DNA of 64,000 nt, from assembly GCA_964552955.1 (NCBI GenBank), contig CAZKIU010000004.1:56504-120503 (forward strand), read 5' to 3'. The translations under genes and the position numbers were made by a program. This DNA comes from UBA1413 sp964552955 (GTDB lineage: Bacteria; Bacteroidota; Bacteroidia; Bacteroidales; Prolixibacteraceae). Positions 43,869 to 52,600 of the stretch are shown piece after piece; position 1 is the first letter of the stretch, and the number at the start of each line of letters is the position of its first letter. The notes under the pieces were generated by a model. That model did not search any database. It was not told the DNA's origin and worked only from the letters and a program-made list of their open reading frames with translations.

Positions 43869-45032
43869 ATGGAGCATTCCGGAGGTTTTTTCAGTTTTGT
43901 GCTGGAGCACATGGAGAAGTTTCTCTCCTTCACTGCTTTTGCCAATCTGACCACAGGCCATCTGATCATGATCGCGATCGGCCTGATCTTTATATACCTG
44001 GCGATTGCCAAAGAGTATGAACCTATGTTGCTGGTTCCCATTGGATTTGGGATGCTGGTCGGTAACATCGCCTTTGCTCCTGGTTACCAGATCGGGGTGT
44101 ATGAATCGGGGAGTGTGCTCAACTATCTCTATTTCGGGGTATTGCAGGGGATCTATCCGCCATTGATCTTCCTGGGGATCGGGGCAATGACCGATTTCTC
44201 GGCGCTAATCTCCAACCCGAAGCTGATCCTGATCGGGGCGGCAGCCCAGTTGGGGATTTTCGGGGCTTATGCGCTGGCTCTCGCCCTTGGATTTAGTCCG
44301 GCTGAATCAGGTGCCATTGGTATCATCGGCGGTGCCGACGGCCCGACGGCCATCTTCCTCTCCTCGAAACTGGCTCCCGACCTGATGGGCGCTATTGCCG
44401 TTTCTGCCTATTCATACATGGCTCTGGTGCCGGTCATCCAGCCTCCTGTGATGAAATTGCTCACTACGAAAAAGGAGCGGCTGATCAGGATGAAACCCCC
44501 CCGTGCCGTCTCTAAGGTGGAAAAAATCATCTTTCCTATCAGTGGACTGCTGTTGACCACCTTCCTGGTGCCCAGTGGTCTTCCCTTGCTGGGGATGCTG
44601 TTTTTTGGAAACTTATTGAAAGAGAGCACAGTGACAAAACGTCTCGCCGACACTGCGAAGGGGCCACTGATCGATATCGTCACTATTCTGATCGGGCTGA
44701 CCGTGGGGGCTTCCACACAGGCCAGCACCTTCCTGACTTCAAAGTCGATACTGATCTTTGTTCTTGGAGCCTTTTCCTTCGTCGTGGCCACCTTTGGCGG
44801 AGTCATGTTTGTCAAAATACTCAACCTCTTCCTGAAGGAGGGGCGCAAGATCAATCCTCTGATCGGTAATGCCGGGGTGTCGGCAGTACCCGATAGCGCC
44901 CGCGTGTCCCAGGTCGTCGGTTTGCAGTATGACAAAACCAATCACCTGCTGATGCATGCCATGGGACCCAATGTGGCAGGGGTGATTGGCAGCGCCGTGG
45001 CGGCTGGTATCCTGCTCAGTTTCCTGGCTTAG
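43869..45032 (+). CDS. mmdB: Na+-translocating decarboxylase beta subunit
   Basis: A 387-residue membrane protein homologous to OadB/MmdB/GcdB. About ten helices; conserved regions include GIGAMTDFSALISNPK, IGIIGGADGPTAIF (with the Asp involved in Na+ binding and decarboxylation), SAYSYMALVPVIQPPVMKLL, and GNLLKES. It decarboxylates carboxybiotin and exports Na+. It ends the operon and is followed by a strong bidirectional terminator. With Rnf it supplies a sodium motive force. Confidence 0.96.
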   Translation: MEHSGGFFSFVLEHMEKFLSFTAFANLTTGHLIMIAIGLIFIYLAIAKEYEPMLLVPIGFGMLVGNIAFAPGYQIGVYESGSVLNYLYFGVLQGIYPPLIFLGIGAMTDFSALISNPKLILIGAAAQLGIFGAYALALALGFSPAESGAIGIIGGADGPTAIFLSSKLAPDLMGAIAVSAYSYMALVPVIQPPVMKLLTTKKERLIRMKPPRAVSKVEKIIFPISGLLLTTFLVPSGLPLLGMLFFGNLLKESTVTKRLADTAKGPLIDIVTILIGLTVGASTQASTFLTSKSILIFVLGAFSFVVATFGGVMFVKILNLFLKEGRKINPLIGNAGVSAVPDSARVSQVVGLQYDKTNHLLMHAMGPNVAGVIGSAVAAGILLSFLA

Positions 45033-45051
45033 TTCTTCCCTATCCGATTAT

Positions 45052-45085
45052 AAAGCAAAAACGCCCGTCAGGGCGTTTTTGCTTT
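45052..45085. terminator. Bidirectional intrinsic terminator
   Basis: A perfect 15-base stem (AAAGCAAAAACGCCC / GGGCGTTTTTGCTTT) with loop GTCA. The A- and T-rich ends give a U tract on both strands. It stands between mmdB and the end of the convergent giant gene, touching its stop codon. Confidence 0.88.
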
Positions 45086-48000
45086 CATTTCTTTACCTCG
45101 TTGATTTTGAACACATCGGCATAGATGAGCCGGTCGGTTTCCTCTGACTGCACCAGCCGTTCCTCATAGAGTTTGTCGATGCCCGGGATGCGTTCCGGAC
45201 CCCTTTCAAACTCCTCGATGATCACCTGGAAGGGGGCGGTTTTGTACTCCCGGGGCAGCCTGAATTCCCGGGTAATGGTGTACCGGTTGTTGGTCACATC
45301 GCGCTGGGTGATCGGGGTTTCATACCCTTCGTCTTCCAGTTTTTTCTCATTGCTGCCGTCGTCAATAAACCCGTAGATGGGTTGTGCCATGTGGCTGTCG
45401 AGGAAGGAGATGCGCAGGAGGCTCCGGTTGCCAAAGCTTGCCGACAACCTTTCATTGTATATGGTTCCTTCCACTGTGATGGTAAAGCGGGAATTCTGAT
45501 CGTCTTTGGTAAAGCGCAGCGTAGTCTGCCTTTCAGGAACCAGTTGGATGAACGTACTAAATGTTACGGGGGAGAGGCAGACATCGTGGTCCTCCTTTTT
45601 AACGGAGTAGGGCTGATAGCGGGCCAGGGCCAGCCTGACAAAGGGAAAGTAGACCTGTCCGGGATCGATGGCCAGGTCGCAGTACCACTGTTGTTTATCC
45701 CGGTCGAATCGGACGGGGTAAGCGACAATGGAGGTTCTGGCTTTCTCTTCTCCGGGGTATTCCAGGTTAGGATCCTGCAGGGGGTTCATCCTGAAGTCTC
45801 CCGCTTTGGGGGAGGGGCTATCAGGAGGCACGGCCATCAGCAGGGGGTCCATGGCCCAGTGGGTGTAGAGGTCGGTGTAGGCTGGTGTGGGCACCATGGT
45901 GGTGATGCGGGTCAGCTGGTTGTTTTGTTGTCCTTGCGGGGGGAGGAGGATGGCGACCATTTCATCGGGGCCCGAGGAGTACCAGGGGCGTTTCAGATAG
46001 ATACGGAGGCCGCCCCCCATACGGCGATGGCGCACGGCGTCGAAAGTCTGGGTCTTGCGCCATTCAAAAGTAGGGATGACATAGTCGATCTCAGGCAGTC
46101 TTGGCCGGGCAGAACTTAGGATGTTCACCCTTTCCTGCCATTCGCCCTCTCTCAGGGCTGACAAATCGGGGTGATCGCGGAAGATCTTTTCGAAGTACTC
46201 TCCATACCGGGAGGTGGCCGTCAGCCTGTAATCGACCCACCGGTGACGGGTATCGCCGAAGAGATGGCGGAGGGGGTTCAGCCGGAGGTTGATCTTGCGG
46301 GCCCACCCCAGCCTGGCTGCGGATACATCGAACCTCACCCGATCGGGGAGCAGTTTGGCACTGCCATTCCACTCGCTGGTGAGGCGAGCCAGCCATTCCG
46401 TCTGCCGGGCATGGAGCTGGTTGATTTTCAGGGTGCCGGGTTGCGGTTCCCTGGAAAACTCAGCGGCACTCCTTTTGGGGAGGGTAACCACGGGCAGCAC
46501 CTGTAACGGTTCTGATACTCTCTTGGCGGCGGGTTCCCGCTGTGCAGCAGCTTCTTTCTTCAGGAGGGGTTCCCGCAATTGCAGGTGGGGCGCCACCTTG
46601 GTGAAATCGGCCACCGACCCCAGGGTGATGGTCTGGTCGTGGTAATGGACTTCTGTGTCAGGAAAGAGAAAACTACCGCTTCTTTCCTTTATGTCTACGG
46701 AAATGCCATCATCCCAGGGCTCGCTCCAGCGGGCCGCCAGGGTGGCTTTCCCCGTGGAATGGCCTTCCACGGTAAAACGAAGGTGCAGGTCGGCATAGGT
46801 CTGGTCGAAATCCCTTTCCGGGACCAGCGCCTTGAAAACAGGGATTTCCAGGGGTTGCTGGACGGCATGGACCAGCTCCAGCTCCCTGAAGGGGGAGAGC
46901 ATCCAGTGCTGCCCTGCGCGGGCCAGTTTTTCAAGGGTAGCCAGGTTGGCAGGTTTTTCATCGGCGATCATCTTCCAGATGGCCGACAGCCGTTTGAAAT
47001 CCTCTTCCCGCCAGAACGTAGAGAACCGGATGCGGGTGCGGTGTCCTTTGGGGAGGCTCACCCTCAGGATCCGGGAACCCTCCTGCCATGAGGCCCCCGT
47101 TTCTCCCTCTTCCAGTCTGATTCTCAGGGGGCGCGCCTGTATCCACTCCTCCGGAATCTTCCCGTTGGTTTGGTCAGGTGAGAGCTCCGCGTTGCTGTAA
47201 AACCCGAACATCCGGGGCGTGAATTCTTGTGTGTGGGTGGTGTCGTCGTCTTCCGTCAGGAAAAAGGCCACCCCTGCTGCCATGGGATCAGGCAGGTAAA
47301 TCACCCCCACTTCCGATTCCCTGAATACCCTTTCCTTTTTGGGATCTCCGCTTTCGTAGGAGCCCTCATGGCTGGTGATCAGGTCGTAAAGGGCTTTGGC
47401 GGCCGCCGGGTTATTGCCGAAGGCCTTGTCGAGCATGCCGTGGGTTTCGGCCATGGCCACGCTGTTTTTCGGCGGAAGAAGGTATCTTTCACAATCCGAG
47501 GTACCCCCGTATTGGCTCTCGTAGGCAGTGCTGCTTTGCCCCAGGTTGCTGCGGATGACCATGTTCTCGGCGAACTCCCCGTCACGGAGTGGATTGCCCA
47601 CCAGAAGGATGGGGGAGGCCAGGGGTTCATGCCGCAGGTAGCGGATGTTGACCCGTTCCGTTTCCGCCGGCGATTCCGAAGGGGCATCAGGGGATGGACT
47701 ATTGCCGGCCAGGTCAACAGTACGGATGCGAAGGCGGTAATTCCTGCCAAAACGCAGCCAGGGCAAAGTGCCGGGGATGATCTCCGACTGAACGTTCATC
47801 TTAAAATCAAGGTCGGGGTCAAAAGCGTATTTTTTTGCTTCGAGGATACGGGAGTTGTAGACGCGGTCGCGCTTCTCATCGGAAGGGGCCGGATCGTCGT
47901 CGGTGTTGTTGATGGAGTACCCCGGCATGTGGAGGGCCAGACTCCACCCCTCCCAGCGGGCCAGGGTTTCGGGGACAAACAGGTCGCCTGGATTGTCGGG

Positions 48001-49620
48001 ATCTTCGGCAGCCGCCAGTTCGATAAATCCCTCGTCGGGAAGGATCTCTTCCACTTCATGGGGATTCCCCTGCGGATCATACCAGCGGTAGTGGTCCTTT
48101 TTCCTGTGCAGGGAGTACCATTTTCCCGGTTTGTCATCATAGGCCACATCCATCCGGTACCCCTGCACCAGGTCGTCGGAGTAGAGCAGAATCTCGGGAA
48201 CCTGGATTTTTTTGAGGTCCAGTTCGCGGGTGAAGAAACTTCTCATTTTCAGGGGTTCCACTCTCAGGGAAGGGTCTGTCTGGCGCGTGGGAAGGGCAAT
48301 GGCCATTTTTTTCAGGTCGGGGATAAGCTTCAGGTTGGCCGTGATTTTGGCATGGAGCTGTTCGGCCATACCGTTGCGGACGATGGCGATACCCGCGGAA
48401 CGCATGGCGGGGAGGCCTTCTTCGGCGGGTGGTTCGGGTTCCACGGGCTCTTCAGCGACCGCAGGGGCGGAGGGTTGCACGGTTGCTGCCCGGGAAGTCA
48501 CCCCGGCTGCCCTCACCTGCATGGGCGTTACGGCAGTCATCTGCGTGAACCGGATCTTATCCTCGTAAAAACGAGCCACCTCCTGCACTTTCGTCTCGGC
48601 CATGTTGTGGGCTTTGATGGCGGTACCATCGGCATCGACCTGAAGTATCTCAAATGCCGGGGTGTTTATTTTTACAAAGCCGTTGCGGAAGAGGGATCCC
48701 GGTTTGTCGGCAGTAAAGAAACCGGAGGCCGTCAACTGAAAGGCAGTGGCAGGCACCGAAATCTGGGCGTCGTCGTCCTCCAGATCGATGGAGGCGGGGA
48801 TCATTCGGAGGCTTCCGGAAGCGGGGGCTCCGGCCGCTGGAAGGAGAAAATCGAGGATAAAGCCGCATTTACGCATCAGCTGTGGGTAATTGGTGAGGAC
48901 CGACAGGATGTCGTGAAAGTCGAATTCCGGTTTCTGAAGGGGCGGGCGGGCGGTTTTTCTTCCTCCCGGTTCGAGTTTATGGAAGGTGCGGAACTGGCCG
49001 AAGTCGAGGCGGGGGTCCATCTGAGGGGAGAAACGGATGAATTTCTCCTGGTTCAGTCGCGTTTTGATCTGTCGCGAAGGCTCCTCCTGCCTGACCATCA
49101 TCTGTGGGGCGGTGAGGTTTTTGACCTGTCGGGTATTTTCACCCGCCTGCATGATCCTGGCCGTGTCGAGGGTGATGCCAGAGAGGGGGGCGAAACGGGC
49201 CGTATCCAGGAATTTTTCGGGCGACACCCCCCGGGTGGGAGATTCCACCGCCACCCTGCCGTAGTTTTTGAGCATGAACTCTTTGACATGGACGGCCGGA
49301 AAGGAGACGATCCGTTTGATGTCGGGGGTGTCTTTTTCAGGACCTTTTACCCTGATCTCAGGCCGGAAGAGCTGGCGGTAGAGATCGGGATCCAGACTGT
49401 TTTTGACCAGTTGGGCCTCTGTTTCGGTGCCGTTACTCCAGCGAAAGACAAATTCGCCGGCTACCATTTTCTGCGGCCAGTCCAGCAGGTCGGGGAATTT
49501 TCCAAGGGTGGCCCCGTTGGCCGGATTGAGTTTGACCGATGCGAAGACGGAGAGGCGCAGATAAGGGATGCCCTCTATGTCGGTTCTGCCGGCAGGCAGC
49601 GTGGTGAAAACGATTTCCAT
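45085..49620 (-). CDS. Giant protein of unknown family, 1511 residues (pair member B)
   Basis: I do not recognise this protein. The 1511-residue frame has no signal peptide, no transmembrane segment and no catalytic motif that I can name. It is beta-rich with acidic and Pro-rich spacers (EEPVEPEPPAEEG near residue 390). Around residue 625 RLRIRTVDLAGNSPSPDAP looks like the last strand of an Ig/FnIII-type sandwich. Other distinctive blocks are LARWEGWSLALHMPG (about 560), GGGLRIYLKRPWYSSGPDEM (about 1200) and FPFVRLALARYQPYS (about 1333). The N-terminus contains TTLPAGRTD, related to TLPAG motifs in the partner gene. It lies 33 bases after that gene on the same strand, so the two form an operon. 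Confidence 0.85.
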   Translation of the reverse strand: MEIVFTTLPAGRTDIEGIPYLRLSVFASVKLNPANGATLGKFPDLLDWPQKMVAGEFVFRWSNGTETEAQLVKNSLDPDLYRQLFRPEIRVKGPEKDTPDIKRIVSFPAVHVKEFMLKNYGRVAVESPTRGVSPEKFLDTARFAPLSGITLDTARIMQAGENTRQVKNLTAPQMMVRQEEPSRQIKTRLNQEKFIRFSPQMDPRLDFGQFRTFHKLEPGGRKTARPPLQKPEFDFHDILSVLTNYPQLMRKCGFILDFLLPAAGAPASGSLRMIPASIDLEDDDAQISVPATAFQLTASGFFTADKPGSLFRNGFVKINTPAFEILQVDADGTAIKAHNMAETKVQEVARFYEDKIRFTQMTAVTPMQVRAAGVTSRAATVQPSAPAVAEEPVEPEPPAEEGLPAMRSAGIAIVRNGMAEQLHAKITANLKLIPDLKKMAIALPTRQTDPSLRVEPLKMRSFFTRELDLKKIQVPEILLYSDDLVQGYRMDVAYDDKPGKWYSLHRKKDHYRWYDPQGNPHEVEEILPDEGFIELAAAEDPDNPGDLFVPETLARWEGWSLALHMPGYSINNTDDDPAPSDEKRDRVYNSRILEAKKYAFDPDLDFKMNVQSEIIPGTLPWLRFGRNYRLRIRTVDLAGNSPSPDAPSESPAETERVNIRYLRHEPLASPILLVGNPLRDGEFAENMVIRSNLGQSSTAYESQYGGTSDCERYLLPPKNSVAMAETHGMLDKAFGNNPAAAKALYDLITSHEGSYESGDPKKERVFRESEVGVIYLPDPMAAGVAFFLTEDDDTTHTQEFTPRMFGFYSNAELSPDQTNGKIPEEWIQARPLRIRLEEGETGASWQEGSRILRVSLPKGHRTRIRFSTFWREEDFKRLSAIWKMIADEKPANLATLEKLARAGQHWMLSPFRELELVHAVQQPLEIPVFKALVPERDFDQTYADLHLRFTVEGHSTGKATLAARWSEPWDDGISVDIKERSGSFLFPDTEVHYHDQTITLGSVADFTKVAPHLQLREPLLKKEAAAQREPAAKRVSEPLQVLPVVTLPKRSAAEFSREPQPGTLKINQLHARQTEWLARLTSEWNGSAKLLPDRVRFDVSAARLGWARKINLRLNPLRHLFGDTRHRWVDYRLTATSRYGEYFEKIFRDHPDLSALREGEWQERVNILSSARPRLPEIDYVIPTFEWRKTQTFDAVRHRRMGGGLRIYLKRPWYSSGPDEMVAILLPPQGQQNNQLTRITTMVPTPAYTDLYTHWAMDPLLMAVPPDSPSPKAGDFRMNPLQDPNLEYPGEEKARTSIVAYPVRFDRDKQQWYCDLAIDPGQVYFPFVRLALARYQPYSVKKEDHDVCLSPVTFSTFIQLVPERQTTLRFTKDDQNSRFTITVEGTIYNERLSASFGNRSLLRISFLDSHMAQPIYGFIDDGSNEKKLEDEGYETPITQRDVTNNRYTITREFRLPREYKTAPFQVIIEEFERGPERIPGIDKLYEERLVQSEETDRLIYADVFKINEVKK

Positions 49621-49653
49621 AGTTATTTGGCTAATTGTGGCTATTCATAGGGA

Positions 49654-52600
49654 TTACTCTTCGGCAAAGGCCAGGCAGTACATCTGGAAGTGGTCGGGTT
49701 CCATCATCTGGGCAAAGGTGGGGTCGGCGTCGGCCCCTGCCAGGGTACGGCGTACCGTGCAGGATACACTTTTGCTGAAGCAGAAGATTTCTATCTTGAC
49801 TTTCAGGGTAGCCTCCCCTTCAAGGCGGTTGACCTTGTCACTCGACACATAGGTGAGGGCGAGGTAGAACTCCAGGGAGACGGTGATGATACCCAGGATG
49901 GAGAGCCTTCCGTTGATGCGGATGTAGCCGGTGAGGGTGACCTGGTGGGCGGCCATCTCATATTTGAAATAAAAGCCACCCATGATGGAGACCGAGCCGG
50001 AAGCCACGCCGATGTCGAGGGCGGCGGCGGCTCCGAATTCAAAGGCGGCTTCCACCGAAACCAATCCCTTCAGGGAGGTGGTCAGCAGGAAATAGCCCCC
50101 TCCGCCGTAGATCATAACAGTAAGAAGAAAGGGATTCTGGCGGGTACAGAAGTTGAAGCTGAAAGTAAGGGGATCGCCAGTGAAGGGAAGGTTGACGCTT
50201 GCCCCCAGGCTGATGTTGGAAAGGTTGCATACGCCCACGGTGACATTGGGAATCCCGATGTTGAAGCCGGCGGTGATGCCGGTAGTGGCTAGCTTCACAT
50301 AAGGGCCATCTTCCCCGAATCCCGAGGAGGGAATGACATTCTGGAGGCTATTGACGAAGGAGAGTTCCCCGGCAAAGCCAACCGGTGGAGAACCCATGTC
50401 GACCTTAACGTCGGTTTTTCCGGAGGTGCCTGTTTTGAACTGCAGATAGTTGAAATTGACCGACAGGGCTTTGAGTATTTCGATCTTAAAGTTGTTGAAG
50501 CGGGCGTTGCCGTTGAGCTCCGGGGCGCTGGCCGGGTCAAAGGGCTTTTTGACGGAGGTGGTGATCTCCAGCGCTTCTTTGGGTTGGTCCACCTTAAAGG
50601 CGAGGATCCCGCCGATCTCCTTATTCTTGAGCAGGTCGGGCTTCCATTTGTATTCGGCGTAAAAAGCCTCTTCGGTAAACCAGCTCTTGAAGTTGGGGAT
50701 TTTGGGGATCTGGCTGTTGAGGGCGTCCAGGAGGGCGGTCACCTGCTGGCTGATCTGGGTTTTGAGTTGGGCGATGGCCTGGCTCACGTCGCTGCCCAGG
50801 CGGAGGGCCTCCTCCTCTTTAAGGAGAACTTCGTTTTTCAGACGGATAATCTCGTTGCGGGCATTGGTGACAGCCGTGATCATGGGACCAAAGCTGCCCT
50901 TCAGATCGGGTTTCCCCAACAACTCAAAGAGGTCTATGACCCCGAATATCTTGGCGGAAGGAAGATTGCCCACGGTGGCAAAGAAGTCGGAACCGATGAA
51001 GTCGAGGATTTTCATGTTGTTGAGGCTGCCCCCGACGGGCCCCTGGAGTTTGCTGAGCCCTGAAATGACCATGTTAGGTGAGAGGAAGCCTCCCGCCTTG
51101 TCACTGCCCCCTGAGAAGTTAACGGCAGGCTGGTTGGTCACCCGGGCAAAGACCATCCCCTCATTCTCATCATCTTCCAGTCCGATGGTCACAGGATCCT
51201 TCTTGCCGGTCAGTTCGTTCACCTGGCTGATGAATACAGAGGCTTCCTGCATCACGGGGTGGAACTTAAGGTCGCCCTCCCCCCTGGCAGGGTAATAAGC
51301 GACGCCGAAGCGGAGCGATTCAGTTTCAAAGGCGGTATCCCCATCGACCAGGCTGGGGGCATAGGCCACCTGCTGCCCGATAAAGAGAGTCAGGTTGATA
51401 TCCTTGTATTTTCCGGTGTTACCGTTGTTGCCATTGTATACGCCGGCCAGCGATTCCACCTTTTGTTTGTCGCGGGCCGTGACATTCTCGACAAAGGCCA
51501 GAGGCATCCTTATCTGGTGTTCTTCTCCCTCCTTGTCGGTGACAGTAATGTCAAAAGGAAAGCCCTTCCCGCCCACCATGACGTAAAATTCATAGTTGGA
51601 GGAGCGGCCGGGTTTGTTGCAGGGATCGCTTTTCCCAGGTAACTGGATGGGGATCAACTTCTTCCCGGTGAGGTTCAGGTTCCCGGCGAGGTTCAGGTTC
51701 TCCGGTTTGTCGATATTGGGCGTTTGGATGGTTTCGATCCGCACCGCTTCAAAGGGAAACTCAATGAATTTCCCTTCAGGGTTCTCTCGCTGATAGAGGA
51801 CCTCCTTCTGGAGGACGACGATGTACATCCGCATCATGTTGACGGCGGCCTTTTTGGGGGCGTTGAATTTCCGTTCGGTGACCTTCACCAGGGCGGCACG
51901 GTGGCCGAAGGGAACCAGGTATCCTTCCCTGACGATCTTGACATAATGGTCGCGCCCCAGGGTAGCCAGGTGCTCCCATTCGATCACATTCAGATAGTTG
52001 TCGGCAGGAGTGGGTACATCGAAAAAGGCATGCCAGTCGAGGTAAGCTCCCAGGGTGGTGAGCATCAGATTTTTTACAGGAACAGGTATGGGCTGGAATC
52101 CCTGTATGTCGTAGTTGGAGGTGGTATGGACCAGTTTGTGTCGGTCGTTGGCATCGAGGGAGGCCTGGAAGGGAGCGTCGATGGGCGCACACCCCTTATA
52201 ATCCTTATTGGCATCGAAGGCCCAGAGGGCCCTGATGGTCTTCAGCCGGGAAAGCAGGGTGGGGGAGATCAGACCCTCTTTGGTTTTGACCCCCAGAATG
52301 GTGTGCCACAACTCGGTGACCTCCCCCTCGCTGGTGTTCAGGGGATCCAGTACCCTCACCTGGGCAGAAATTACCTCCTGCGCAGGCTTTTCCTCCCTGA
52401 TGTTTTCGCTTTTCACTGCGATGCGGTGGGTGAAGCCGTTGACCTGGTTGGGGGAGATGTACATCAGTGCAGGCGCTTCGATGGCGGTGCTTAATTCGGG
52501 CACCGGTCCCACCTTCATGTCGATTTTGAGTTTGGTGATGTCAAAAGAGGGGCTCAGCGACTGCATGGTTGCGGGAGCCAGGGAGAGGTTGAGTCTTTCC

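Noticed and set aside
47227..49650. 807-codon open frame on the plus strand
   Set aside because: It is antisense to the giant gene at 45085-49620, has a G/F/V-rich composition typical of shadow frames, and lacks any domain or promoter.
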